Under the pieces are notes generated by a model that saw only the letters and a program-made list of their open reading frames with translations, had not been told where the DNA came from and searched no databases. From Saccoglossus kowalevskii (taxonomy: Eukaryota > Hemichordata > Enteropneusta > Harrimaniidae), in contig NW_003137825.1 of NCBI RefSeq assembly GCF_000003605.2, forward strand, positions 675,586-712,514: a stretch of 36,929 bases of DNA, read 5' to 3'. Shown here in pieces: positions 11,333 through 23,868 of the stretch (positions are counted from its first letter, which is position 1; every line of letters starts with the position of its first letter). Both the position numbers and the translations under genes were made by a program.

Positions 11333-13374
11333 TCTCGCACATACATCGCACAGTGACCACCATGTCTTACAACCCAGTCCCAAGATATGATACCAATGGT
11401 CTGTGTTTTATGCCCTCTGGATTTGTGTTATTTTCTTTCATTGAATTCTAAATCTTAAGTCTATTTGTTCCATATAACTATTTTATAATTATTTGTTTTA
11501 TTTTCGCTTATTCCACTGACAATTACAACCCTGTGACTATTTACATTTAACAATAGAAGTTATTATTTCCGTTACAAAGCAGTAAATTTAAAACCGAGAG
11601 AATATAATTGCAACAATCAAACTGTTACAGTTAAACCCAGTGAATATTTTCCGATTCACAGAAATTTGGAAAATGACTTAAACACAAGAATAAAAAATGA
11701 TGGTATACATATACATGTACGCAACCTCTAAAATTTTGTGAAAGACAATGGTAAAGTTTTAAAATAGTTTTAAAATAGTGAACATTTCACTTCAATTCAT
11801 GGGTGCCCTCAAATCATCAAGCTGAGATTATGACGTACATGTGTATGTAACATTTTGCATATCTAACAGTTGCTATGATAAGCTTTCTTACATGTATACA
11901 CTTTTAGTTCAAAGTTGCAATCGTCTTAGAACAATTTGGTTTTCTAAATAGTTCATTTTGCTACATGTTGTGCTCCAAAACAGCCAGAGAGTACTAATAA
12001 TATAATTTAATTAATTTCACTATTTGTTGTTCCAATTACTAGGTGCTATACATCGATATGACAGACACAAAGAGGTGTGGTGTTAAATGAAGATGAGGTG
12101 TTTGTAGATATGTGAAGAAATTGACAACCATATTGGTTGCATCATCTTCGCCAAGGTGCCTGAAGTATATAGACCTTACTTTCTACAGAGAGTGATCACT
12201 CCACTAGTCTAAATCAAGGTCCAGAAGAGCAAATTATTACCCCTAATTCATATCATTTTGAAGAGATTTTAATAGCGTAGCTTGTCACAAGGCATTAACT
12301 TGTTCAAAAGCACCATTTTAAGCTTCCAGACCATTATCAAAAGGCAAAAAAGTAGTATAGTATTTTTCTGTTTTGTTTTTGTTTTTTTAGAAGCAGTCAT
12401 GCATGAAGTGAATTACAGCCTGCCTGGCAGTAAAACTGTGTGAAATGTCAATAAATGAGATCGGATTTCTATTCACTAACTTTCAGCCTTAGGGGAGGAA
12501 CAAACTTTTCTTAGTTGCAGCAATTTACTGGTAGTTATCAAGACTGAGCTTAGGTAGAGATAAATTACCATTTCGCCCCTATCATAATGGCTGTTGTGTG
12601 CATAAGATGTTGACAACCAGCTATTTTTTATGGCGAGACAATAAAAGCAATATGTCCACGTTTGTTTTGCTACATTCAAAAAATATGCAAGGACAAAATA
12701 ACTGTAAATTTTCACTTTTATATGATTATTTTAAAAATCTGAAATTATATTGGGCATGCCTCACATATTATACTTAATGTGTTATATAGGCTTACAACGC
12801 AATAGTCCAATGGGTATTCTATGCAAAACATTACTGATTGTTGTGATTATCAGGAAAAATGAAGAAATCAGTTGGTATGGCAACAAATCATGAAATATTA
12901 AATATTAATAAATATTAATCTCCAAATCAAATGTAAGGTTATTTTATTTTAAAAGATTTTTCTAAATTTGATTTTAGGATTCTGATGGATATTTAAATTT
13001 ATCATGAACCGTACATAAATCTAAAGCTCTTTTGATGTTTTCTAAAGATCACATAAGTGCCCATAATGCATTATTGAAACAGTACATTTATTCCGGCCCA
13101 AAATGAAACACATTTGGACTACAATAAATTTACTCAGATCCTGGAGATGTGTTGCAATGACCAGCTCTTGTACTATATTGAATAACTACATGTACGCTAA
13201 TTAAATCCTTTCTCAGTCTTTAGACTTATATTAATACCATCTTGTAGCAATTCATGAACTCGCATACTTGGTTCAGTGCCACACATTGCACCTGTGATGA
13301 TTAATTCTGAATTTCTGATAAAAATAGGTTAATTGGCATGTAGGATTATAAATGTACTACCCTAGTAATATTAG

Positions 13375-13641
13375 GTTTACATGGCAGCATTTTTGTCAGA
13401 GACGAACCATTCCTCCTCTCACCAATTAACAGAAGATTCTCTCTTGTTTACGGTTGTAAACGTGGCCAGACATCTGCTGGTTCGTTTAGTGTAGAGCTGG
13501 AACAGTGTCCTTGACATGGGATTCTCTTTTTAGAGTTCAAATCCAGGGATTTATTGGAGTCGAACTTGACTTGAGCTGTGCATGTTTACACATTTTTGCG
13601 GCTCAAGCTCATGGTTTCTAATAAAATGCTGTTGTGTAAAC
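13375..13641. mobile_element. MITE with inverted GTTTACA ends
   Basis: The left end GTTTACATGGCAGCATTTT and the reverse complement of the right end GTTTACACAACAGCATTTT agree at 16 of 19 positions across a 267-bp element. No coding frame is present. The target-site duplication is not clear, so the superfamily is left open. Confidence 0.6.
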
Positions 13642-15558
13642 GAAACAATAATCTATGCTGACTACTGCTTGGACAACATTTTTTAGATCTCTAGGCATAT
13701 GTCTAGTTTTACTTGTTATGTTATTGATAAATAATATGCCAACTATGTAATTGACCATTTATACTGATTTTTATGCAGTCTATATATAGTGCCCACCTGT
13801 TGGTGAAGAAATGTCCCAAGTGTTATGTGATACACACCCCCCCCCCCCCAATCTGGTCTCATCTACACTCTTGGGAAAGATGAGGCACTCCATTAGTGTG
13901 ATATTGAATTTATGTCTAAATATACAGCTGACAAAACTTGCCATGATTAATCACCTGCCAGTTAATGTTTTCAGTGTTTACTGCAAAAACTTGTATCTCA
14001 TTCAAATTATCAATGATTTATTCACAAAATAGAATCCTAATGTTCTTTGAACAGTGCTTATGTCTTCCAGTTATAGTGTACTTGCAGTTTACTTTAAAAT
14101 ATACATGTATGCCAACAAAAATAATTTCTTCACCAGTTAATGATGTATTTTTTGTTTTTGTTGTGTGAACTTTTTAATCAAAATTAAAGAGGTAATTCAT
14201 ATCTTTCCGATTTGTTATGCAAATGTTTTGTAAATTTTTGAAATGATTATTTTTTTACCAATTTTATAAGCAAATTGAACATTTTTTATACTGGAGATTA
14301 TTTTTGTAAATGACTTTGATTTATTTTGCTGTGTTGATTGTAGGTAATCCAGTAGAGTAAACAATACTTGCATACTATGATATCCGTGTCCATACTATTA
14401 TTGAAAATATCATTGTATTCCTTTCACAGGTGAAGTCTTTCATTTTTTTTTCCAATAAATACCAAGTTTTGAGTTGTTGCTGGGCTATCCAGTGTGTTGA
14501 TTTGACAACACATACCTCTAGCCAGGCCAAGTATTAAAGGAACACTCAGAACAGCACCTGTTCTATTGTTGTGAAGGAAATCGTCACTGTAATTAGTAGT
14601 TTGAAGTCAGATAACTTGTGTACTAGTTTCCAGAACACAGAGCATAATTGTATTTGAGCCACTCTTGTATTGTAGTATTAAGATGCATTGCTGTACTTGC
14701 ACATACATATTTCAGGGTTGGACCAATATCAAATCTTGGGTGGCTACAATCATAGTACTAAATTTGCACAGTTACTTGGCTAACCCTATTGCATATGATG
14801 GTTCACCCCTTAAAGATGATTTTAGTCTTCGGAAATATTGTAGTACCTTAGTTTTTTTTTTGTATTTATCAATCCCTGTTATGTCTGAATTGTCTTTTTT
14901 TTTTTTGTCAGTTCTGGATTATTACTATAAAAAGCAAGCCATTTAGCAGTTTAACTTAATTTTTTAGAGCTAACTTTGTTCAGTTTCCTGAATTTGAAGC
15001 TTGGATAAACAATGAAACTGCCTTCATGCATTAATGCAATTTGTAACACTGCTTAAATGTATATTTTCATGGTTCTATGTGTAGCTTCGTGCTTTGGATA
15101 TACTATAACCAAATAACAGCTCGTGTGATTATTTGCTACTGCCATATTATAGATTTTATATATTTGGATGTATATTTCAAAGGTAAATACTATAAAAATG
15201 TTTTCTTTATTCTTGATTTATTCATAGTAGTTTTTAGTTGTGTATTTTTTTGTTTGATGGTTCACTAAATAAAGTATTTTATGCTTGGTTTGTGGTATTT
15301 TTGTCTAGAAGTTGCATCATTTCATTTACAATACCAAAAGCTGTCTGCAGTAATTTCAGCAATTTTTGTTTATATTTGGAAAAAGAAATTTAATACTATC
15401 GCATTTATATTGGTCTAATCAAATAATTGAGCAACGAGTTGGTGATTTTTTTTCACCAAATTAAAGCATATACTTTCAAAAATTAAATATTACTTGCCCT
15501 CGTAAGTTTTTTTTTATCAACAAACAGATGGCATGGCACTGTTGCTATGCAGCACACC
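13642..15558. other. Gene-free AT-rich interval
   Basis: Nothing recognisable apart from a C13 tract at 13837-13849 and T-rich runs. Short open frames here look like chance frames in AT-rich DNA. Confidence 0.4.
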
Positions 15559-15562
15559 TTAA

Positions 15563-15959
15563 GGTGGTTGGCTAGCATTGTAACTTATTGATTTCCTTAA
15601 CTTGAATTATGTTTTTGCCCCATAAATACAGAAAAAAAATGTTTGGTAATCGACCTACTTTTCGCACAAACAAATTTTCAAAACGCCCTTAAAAATGGTG
15701 ATTTTTAGGCCATTTATTATATTGTTTCTATGGAAAAAAGTTGCGTTGTCTCAAAACTTCGTTCAGGTACACATAATGAAGAAATATAAAATCGTTTTTT
15801 GTAGTTGTCCATACTATTTATTTTTTCAAAAAACTAACATTTTTGCATATTTTCTGAAAAGTTGTTGTGTCTATATTGACAACTACTAGTATATAACACT
15901 TTTGAAACATAATGCAATATTTTTTTTTTACTTAATAGGTTGAACGTCCATGAACAACC
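15563..15959. mobile_element. Possible TTAA-flanked short element
   Basis: A 397-bp stretch lies between TTAA at 15559-15562 and TTAA at 15960-15963. The ends GGTGGTTGG and, reverse-complemented, GGTTGTTCATGG are only loosely similar. A TTAA-specific (piggyBac-like) non-autonomous element is possible but weakly supported. Confidence 0.3.
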
Positions 15960-15963
15960 TTAA

Positions 15964-16915
15964 CTTCTGCATGTGTCTCACAATAACACTGCCCTGTCAG
16001 GGGAGCATAGAAACAATAAACAACCAAATTATGTTTATGTTTATTATCTACTCTAAAGCTGAAGTGCACTGACCAAAAAAAACTAAACCCAGTCAACCAA
16101 AATGTCAGTTCAGGTTTGAAAAGCCAAGTTTATTTGTATATACTGACTTGGGTATATAAGCCAGATATTCAAAACCTACGACTTAGCCACTGCAAAGTTG
16201 AGACTGCATGTGATATCAATAACAGAATTTCTCAGAGTATTGTCCCCCCCCCTCCCTCTTTCACCTATTAGCTTGATGGCTCAATAATTTTACTTGATTA
16301 CACTTTATACAATGATATCACTAACTGCGATTTACACACAGTTGGTTGCATCTCTATAAGCCTTATATAAATAGTCATTATTCCACAACGTCTACAAACA
16401 TTTTCTTTTAATACAGTGATAGCAATACAAAAGTTGCATGTGAGTACATCATATACATGTACCCAATTTGTTGGATGATAATATTTGAGGTTTATTGTAA
16501 AATTCACATTAAAAGCAGAATCCCTAATAAAAGCCACACCCATTCTTTTTGAGCAATAGAGGACCAAAAAAGTCACCATTTCTCATAGGTGAAAATCCTC
16601 AAATGGAAGCCACAACTTCTAATACAGAATCTGCAGTATATCATGTCACAGTCCCTCAGGGTGTTGAGGGGCTGGGATCATGTTCATGCTAAACACTTAG
16701 AAAAAGCATACTGATACATTTTGTGAAAGCTAATGGTGAAATGACTTTGATGGTACCAAGATTGACGCAGACCCCAAATGGAATATACATGGGCCAGTCA
16801 AATGCTAGGATCTACATGTGCTAAGCATGCATGCATATGCAAACAACATTTAAACAGAAATTCATTTCCAGCAGTTTACATACCATTATCATAAATACAT
16901 GTGACATGACATACA
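15964..16915. other. Gene-free interval
   Basis: No gene recognised. Contains a C9 tract at 16244-16252. Confidence 0.4.
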
Positions 16916-17123
16916 CTGTAAAATACTTTATTTTCGCTTGGAATTCATTTTTGCTATTTTCGCTAAAGGAATGATTCATTGAAAATAAAATCCAGCGAAT
17001 ATACCTTTTTTCCTATATTTTAAATTCAACTTGTCAAAAATTAGTGAAAATCAATTCCATCTAGAACATTCAAAAAGTCTTTTCAGTGAAAATTAATTCC
17101 AGCTAAAATAAAGTATTTTACAG
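16916..17123. mobile_element. CTGTA-type MITE, family A
   Basis: It starts CTGTAAAATACTTTATTTTC and ends AAGTATTTTACAG, with TA on the right and CA where TA would be expected on the left. Internal words such as GAATATAC, TTTTTTCCTATATTT and AAAAAGTCTTTTCAG are shared in order with the copy at 19332-19538. Confidence 0.8.
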
Positions 17124-17176
17124 TACTCTGTGTTTACCGGTAATTTACAAACAAAAAACTCATAACTCTTTGAATA

Positions 17177-17362
17177 CTGTTAAACATTTCATTTTAGCTG
17201 GAATTAATTTTCACTGTTTTGTATAAAGTTTATTTTCACTGATTTGCATTGAGTTGGATGTAAACTATAAAAGAAACAGTATTTTTGCTGGATTTTATTT
17301 TCATTGTTCATTACTTCAGTGAAAATAAATTCCAAGTAATTTATGCATAAAGTAATTTACAG
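17177..17362. mobile_element. CTGTA-type MITE, family A, opposite orientation
   Basis: A diverged copy inserted in reverse, 53 bp from the previous one. It starts CTGTTAAACATTTCATTTTA and ends AAAGTAATTTACAG, with TA on both flanks (17175-17176 and 17363-17364). It shares words such as GCTGGAATTAATTTTCACTG with the reverse complement of the other copies. Confidence 0.7.
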
Positions 17363-17364
17363 TA

Positions 17365-19331
17365 AAATATTTGCTCTGTTAGATGCACAGCTAAAATAGA
17401 AGTGCATGTACAAAGAGAAAATTACCAGTACAGTAACATTTTCAAATCAGCATAAGTTTAATTTACACAAGTACAGGTACATCATACTAGGTCATTATTT
17501 TTAAAATCTGTTTTGTACCTTGTATATCATCCCAATACATATACAGATTTAATTACAGGAGAGTAAGAAATTTGCTGTAAACATCTGTCTCACTCCATCA
17601 GGCATCTACTCTGTGTAATTTAGTAGTTGTGACAGAATGTCAAGAAGTGGCAGATCTTTTCATCTGAGGATCAAGGAGTATGAACATGTATGATTAAGTG
17701 CTAGGCAATTTATTTCTTGGGGGGGGGGGGGCAGAATTTTCGTCCTGTGTCTATTTTCATTCACCTGTTATTAAATCAGTGGACAACAGTTATCCCACTT
17801 TACAGAGTTTAGTTAATTCGAAGTGGGATTTTATTATTTTTTGTATAATGCCACCAACCCCCTCCTGGCAGATTATTACCATTCCTTAATCAAAATGTCA
17901 CATCAGATGAAACCAATCATAGTGCTACGTTAAATGTGTATGAACAGCCATCATTTGTCTTGACCCCTGTGAATAAGTTAGGAAACTAATTAACAGGTCG
18001 TGGTAGATGAAATTCATTATTTACATTAGAGAGATGTACCGTACATAGTGCTTAGTGTTGGGGAGGGGGGGGGGGGTCAATTGATTTTCTCACTTGATGA
18101 GTACAAAAAACCAGGATAAGAAAGTTAGCCAAAATAATCACGCACTCAAAATTATTGAAGAACTCTATTCATATCTAAAATTGAGAAAGGATACTTTTTC
18201 CAAACCATCTTGTTGTATTGAATAATTATCAAGGACTGTGATTACCTATACCATTTTGTATATAGAGGGACTGTGATATTATATTTATCAATCCTATCAG
18301 CTTTTACCAATTTGTAATATTGATGCTTAATGGCAAACATGCAAAGAATTGCGGAGTGACTTCAAAGAAGTTATGCAAAGTCAGCATTTTGCCAAAGAAC
18401 TGTAATCCACCAGTGTAAGGTTACAAGAGAAAGCAATATGAACACAGAGGTCAATTCACATTAAAACGCTACATTAAACAAGTTTGTAAAAACGTGTAAA
18501 TTAAGGACAGAAATTAATTTGTGACATCAACTGTTTGTTTTGAAACTACATGTGGTGAACACCACATGAAATACGTAAATAGAGCAGCTGGAAACAATGC
18601 AGTCACAAGAAATGTCGGACATGCATCCTGTACGATTTTTCGTTCAAATTCTTTCTGATTTTTGAGGAACAAATGTTATCCAATAGGAAACTATTCGGGG
18701 TGGATCATTAGAAACACTGTGAAAAAAAAATATTTATTAAGGATAGATATTTTGAATATTTCAAGTACTTTCATCACTCCAGTTTCGGTACCGAATGTTA
18801 AACATATTGTCAATTATTTTAGTGAAAGATGAATTTTTGCAGGTCAGCAACCTTCGTGAAATTTTGTCTTTGAGGAATACCATAAAATCATCAATTCACG
18901 AAAATAAAAAAAAGTTACTAATTTTTTATTTGCCATTATGGGTCAGAGGTCACACATAATTGTTTTAGATTTAAAAAAAAAAGTTCAAAGCATGAACCAT
19001 GTCATCTCTATGAAACAAATTCTCAAATATTCAGAAATAAATATAAACATGTAGTGCAATGCATGACTCATATAACCTAGCTACATGTAAAAGGCTAAAA
19101 AATGTTGTTTTTCTAAATCACACTCAACTTTGTACAATTGTTTCCTTGGTGATCATATATCATGTGATACATTAAAATAATTTGAACTGGAAAAGTATTT
19201 AATGGCCCATATAGCATATTCATACAGAATAGTGGTGACTACAACCAAACCATGTATAGTGACCACCCAGGGTAAATTCAGACAGGTGGCCTACATGTGG
19301 TCTTCATTACATAGAGGTCAACTACATTATA
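17365..19331. other. Gene-free interval with long G tracts
   Basis: No gene recognised. Notable are a G13 run at 17719-17731 and a G12 run at 18065-18076. Confidence 0.4.
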
Positions 19332-19538
19332 CTGTAGAATACTTTATTTTCGCTTGGAATTTATTTTCGCTATTTTCGCTGAAGGGATGATACCGTGAAA
19401 ATAAAATCCAGCGAATATACTTTTTTCCTATATTTCACATTAAATTCATCAAAAATCAGTGAAAATAAATTCAATACAAAACGCCCAAAAAGTCTTTTCA
19501 GCGAAAATTAATTCCAGCGAAAATAAAGTATTCCACAG
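19332..19538. mobile_element. CTGTA-type MITE, family A, best-preserved copy
   Basis: It starts CTGTAGAATACTTTATTTTC and ends AAAGTATTCCACAG, with TA on both sides (19330-19331 and 19539-19540). Both ends carry repeated TTTTCGCT/AGCGAAAA words, so the element is nearly palindromic throughout and could fold into a long hairpin. No transposase frame. Confidence 0.85.
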
Positions 19539-19540
19539 TA

Positions 19541-20173
19541 GTTCATGACATTGACCTTCAAGTGATCTTTCAATATCCAATTTATTAAATGAGTGTGGTC
19601 ATCTGTTTTTAGACAGTAAACTGCTTTAATTGAACAACGTATTAAATATTGATATTTAGGAAAATAAAATTTGACATTCACCTCATACATTTCAGGTTTA
19701 CGCCACCACCTGTTTTGGTCATTAACATGCTAATTCTATTTCTATATACAGGCTTCTACAAATTCAAACTGTAATCAGTAGCATTTACATAAAATTTAGT
19801 AACCGGAAATATAATAGTATAAATGATTTTCAGAACAAGTACGTAACTGACACAATCAATATAACAAAATTTGAAGATTATTATTTTATCATGATAAACA
19901 TAAACAGTTAAAGGTCAAATGAATTCTGTACATCTTCTTCTGTGCCATGTGGTTTTATTATATATCTACTGAATGACCCATGTAATGGGTTAAAGATGTG
20001 GTGATTAATATGGTTATGAAGATGTCACAATGATCTACCAGGATTGTGTATTGCACATACCAGCATGTAAGCCAGACAGCTTACAGTATACATACCATTG
20101 GTAATGCATAAGCCTTCTGTAGGTTTGGTAACACAGTTAAACTCCACATAGAGAACATGTAAATATGCAGGGC
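19541..20173. other. Gene-free interval
   Basis: Nothing recognisable on either strand. Confidence 0.4.
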
Positions 20174-20175
20174 TA

Positions 20176-20344
20176 CTGTAAAACGCGTCTTTTTAGCTAG
20201 CATGATATTTTAGCTAATTTAATTAATCTGTAATTTAACTAATTTGACATGTCGTTAATTTAAATTAAAGTATATTCTCACAATGATTTAGCTAAATTAA
20301 GTTTCTGTTAAATGCGCTAAAATTGAATGTTAAGCATTTAACAG
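20176..20344. mobile_element. CTGTA-type MITE, family C
   Basis: It starts CTGTAAAACGCG and ends GCATTTAACAG, with TA on each side (20174-20175 and 20345-20346). The interior carries TTTAGCTA/TAGCTAAA and CGC/GCG words in inverted order. The termini match the other CTGTA MITEs but the interior does not, so it is treated as a separate family. Confidence 0.6.
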
Positions 20345-20346
20345 TA

Positions 20347-21099
20347 TTTTACACATAGCAAGTTAAAAATTAAAAAAAAGCATTTGTATATTTGTTTCAA
20401 GTCAAATAGTAAATAACTTCATCACAGTGTTAAAACTCTCCAGAAGGAAGCTGATTCAACTACACTGGCATTGGTAATATTAGAAAATTTTAATCAGATG
20501 ACTACCGGTACTCACTCTATTAAAATGTATCCAGTCTGTCATTTCATTTCTGTCACTAGCTGGTGTTCACTAAAATTCCACTCACAAACTTAGGATTGCT
20601 TATTCTGGTTAAAAAGTTTGAAATACAGGCATGTTATTCCTTGCAAAAAGTTGTTTTTAAAAGAGATACACAATTACAATTTTAGTTGTGCTATCACCGA
20701 AACTTACTCTAATAAACAGTAAGCTACAACTTGTAAATATTTGTTTTTAAATATTAATTGTGATTACTTTGTGCAACATACAATCATCAGTGGAGTTTTT
20801 TTTATACACTGAGAGTGTTTCCAAGTGCTTTAAAGGAGAGAAATATATTGGTAATAAAACAAATCAGATTAAAAACTCACTAAAATTACCTGGGTAAATG
20901 TAAAGTCAGGATTTCAAAGCAACATTTTCAGCCACTGAGCAAAGTTTCTATAGGGAACTACTGTCACCACGAAAACCAATTTTGCATTTCCACATGAAGT
21001 TAGAGTCTGATACTAGTAGTCCGATTTTGTTACAAGAAAACTTTAAAACAGAGTTAGAGTAATTTGTCTATTAGTTTACCCACATAATTTACCTGGTAG
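20347..21099. other. Gene-free interval
   Basis: Nothing recognisable on either strand. Confidence 0.4.
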
Positions 21100-21103
21100 T
21101 TAA

Positions 21104-22841
21104 AGTGCCTGTGCAATGCCCACCCTCACGTTTCCCATTTTAGATCTGTGTCCTACTGAAATGGGCAGTTATTGATTTTTTTGCTGAAAATGTTTACTCG
21201 TATCCAAGTAAATTTGGGATATTTCTCGTGTTGTAGCCACGCCCACCTATCCTGAAACGGTCGACTGTTTCCGGATTTCAGACTCTCGCCGAAAGTGCAC
21301 CACCAAATGACAAAAATGTGAGAGGAAGTCATACCCCAGAGCCGTAATAACACTGGTCATTCAGTATATATACATAGATATACATTTTTAGGTCAGCGTT
21401 TTTTCTTTCTTTTTTTGTCTATTTTATTTTTTTGAGAAAGAGTTGTTAGATGTTGTGTTGTGGGCAGTTGCAGTGAAACGTATAGTCATAGTGTATGTAT
21501 TCACACGTTTCTAATCGATCCAGAGGTGCGACATCAGTAGATGAAAGCCACTTAGCCTCAGATTCTTTTTTTTTTTTTTTTTTTTTGGAAAAACTGTCCT
21601 CGTCCATGAAAAAAAAAAACTAGGTTTAAAGAGAAACGCTGACAAAGTAAACCTGGCGCAACATTTTTGAAAGAAATAGATTTCGGACCAGCCCATGATC
21701 ACCGAGGCGGATTTTAGAAGAGAGAGACGTCCGGCAAGTGTTTTAAATGAGTTGACTTTTTTTGCGATCCTGATTATCGTTTTATAGAGACCATGTTAAG
21801 TAAAAGGTAGCAATAATTTTGACAGTGACACGAAAACGAAGCGTCGGACAAACAGGAAATTACACAGCCCTTACACACTGCTAATTGTTTTCATTTTCGA
21901 AGGCTAAAAGTTTCTGAATTGTTTGGTGATTGGTGTTGAATGTCGAATTCACACCTCTGTTCTTTTTTTACCTCCATGCTTGCAGCTTGATCTGCGTAAT
22001 AATTTATGAAATAAGAATCCGGGCTTGGTCAATGTGTTTCCACCAAATAAAGTTTTAATATGATGTTATAATTATGACAATCACGCCATGGATCGCGCTA
22101 ACTCGAATCCACTCTGAATTTATCTGTATGTGTGTCGATCTTGATTATTTCCAATTAAACGCCGCTTTTAACGCACTTTCCCTCATCGCGACAAAACGCA
22201 TTCACCTATTTCAACAAAATGTCAATTTATTTCCACGCGGCTGTCATTTATTTAGTAACTGATTTGTCGTTTTTTTTTTTTTATTATTTTATAGTGATCA
22301 TTATAGTCTAATATTTAGAATGTCAAAATATGTTCTCTTTTATTTTAATTTTGAAAGTTTTACTCAGACGGCCGATGAAATAAAAGTGTAGTGACGTGCC
22401 TAGTAACCTGCTAAATAACGAGATAATACCGACGTCAAATTCTATTTTGTTCAGCGACAGTGTACAAATGGTGTCGGTGACGATCACGGTGACCATCTAC
22501 ACCAGAACGGACATATTTCGCATCTAACTCAATCCCATGCAACAAAAATTGATACTATGTGTTCATTATGGTCCATTCTTCCTCGACGAACAAGTAAATA
22601 AGTGACAATTTAGTCAAAGACGAGAAAACTGCACAAGAAATTTGCCTTATTTACACGTATCGGCAATGCAAGCTGCCATGCGACTTCCCCTTCTGACGTC
22701 ACAAGGGGAATTTCTGTTCTGTTTAAAACACATTTTTTCACTTAAAAAAAATAATTCATGCTTAGAAACATAAAAATTAATAATATTTATGTATCAATAG
22801 ATAATTTTAGGCGTGAAAATAGCAGCCATTTCACAGGCACT
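21104..22841. mobile_element. TTAA-flanked non-autonomous DNA transposon, 1.74 kb
   Basis: Exact TTAA copies at 21100-21103 and 22842-22845 flank termini AGTGCCTGTGCAATG and, reverse-complemented from the right, AGTGCCTGTGAAATG (14 of 15 identical). A TTAA target duplication is typical of the piggyBac group (family knowledge). Base composition inside is richer in CpG than the flanks. Short frames inside (for example 22074-22262) show no transposase motif, so the element is probably a deletion derivative. It contains a T22-like run near 21567 and a hairpin with TGACGTCA at 22694-22701. Confidence 0.65.
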
Positions 22842-22845
22842 TTAA

Positions 22846-23229
22846 AACAATTATTTCATACTTTTTTTGTGCAATTCTAACACTTGGCTGGAAATGGTGA
22901 TAATCAGATATTATCAATACCATCAAAATGAAATAAAGATAATTACATCATTCTCATCATCACGTTGACTTTTACAAATATAATCGCCACATACTAGACC
23001 AGGTGAACAGCGACACAATGACTGGAGAAAATAGAATACTCAATAAAAATTTAAAAAGCAGTGGTCATCGCATGTGCAACATTTGTGTTGATAAACATTG
23101 ATTTTCCCACAATCCAATGCACTTATCTACAATGTATTTAAATTACGAATACAAGTTTTGACCCAAGTATGACTTGCACTAATTATCGCGGTGACCTCAT
23201 TCGATACCTTCAAATCGCCAACAAAATTA
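22846..23229. other. Gene-free interval with a dispersed repeat
   Basis: Positions 23082-23121 match 11293-11332 in the opposite orientation (36 of 40). No gene is recognised. Confidence 0.5.
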
Positions 23230-23408
23230 CACTGTAACCTCGGTATAATGAACACTGTTAAAATAAACTTCCTGATATAATGAACACATATCATGTCCCC
23301 CACTCATAAACAAACCCAATGTATTATGTACTTCATTATAGTGAACATTTCACTATAACAAACTAATTGTATGTCCCCCAAAGAGTTCGTTATAGCGAGG
23401 CTACAGTG
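23230..23408. mobile_element. Pogo-like MITE with 24-bp inverted ends
   Basis: A 179-bp element flanked by TA at 23228-23229 and 23409-23410. The left end (23230-23253) and the right end (23385-23408) are inverted repeats identical at 21 of 24 positions, beginning CACTGTA and including CCTCG and TATAA. Termini of this form with a TA duplication resemble pogo/Tigger-type elements. The interior also has inverted AATGAACA/TGAACATT words. No transposase frame. Confidence 0.8.
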
Positions 23409-23410
23409 TA

Positions 23411-23868
23411 CCTAATTAAAGCTTATCTCAATTTAGACTTGTTGGTCTGCACAACAGTCAAAGCTGCCATATTGGTGCATATCTCACGCATACATGACAC
23501 AATGATCATCGGTCTTTTAGTCATTTAGTGGATGTCTGCAAACTATATACATATTACATACAGATATATTACACAACAGCAGATTATGTAAAAGTGACTT
23601 TATCCCAGAAATATTTAATTGATAAATAATACACCACTATATAAAAAAAATATTCACCAAAATGATATGATTGTGAGGTACGGTATCTAGTCTAGATATA
23701 AACAGCGCCCTCATGAGGCAGCAATGGAAAATGTATCTACTAGAGTATACTGCAGTAATGACGAAATGCAAGTTAACTACTGGTAACAGACTTTATAAAT
23801 TGTATTTCACTTTTTTTATACGGTAATGATATTTTTTGAAAGTACAGCGTTTCAAAACTAAACGTTAA
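23411..23868. other. Gene-free interval
   Basis: No gene seen. A GCGCCCTC word at 23705-23712 resembles half of a CTCF site. Confidence 0.4.

Larger units (their letters stand above)
6796..13374. other. Gene-free AT-rich interval
   Basis: No recognisable exons or RNA genes. Contents noted: C-rich tracts at 8336-8350, a possible short element at 8657-8928, a CpG-richer patch at about 10905-11240, a repeat at 11293-11332 shared with 23082-23121, and a piece resembling the MITE at 27960-28166 at about 11583-11650. Confidence 0.4.

Noticed and set aside
13537-13560. tRNA-like B-box word AGTTCAAATCC
   Set aside because: No matching A box or cloverleaf could be built around it.
21153-22262. Short frames as transposase remnants in the TTAA element
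   Set aside because: None of the frames shows catalytic or zinc-binding residues of a piggyBac transposase.
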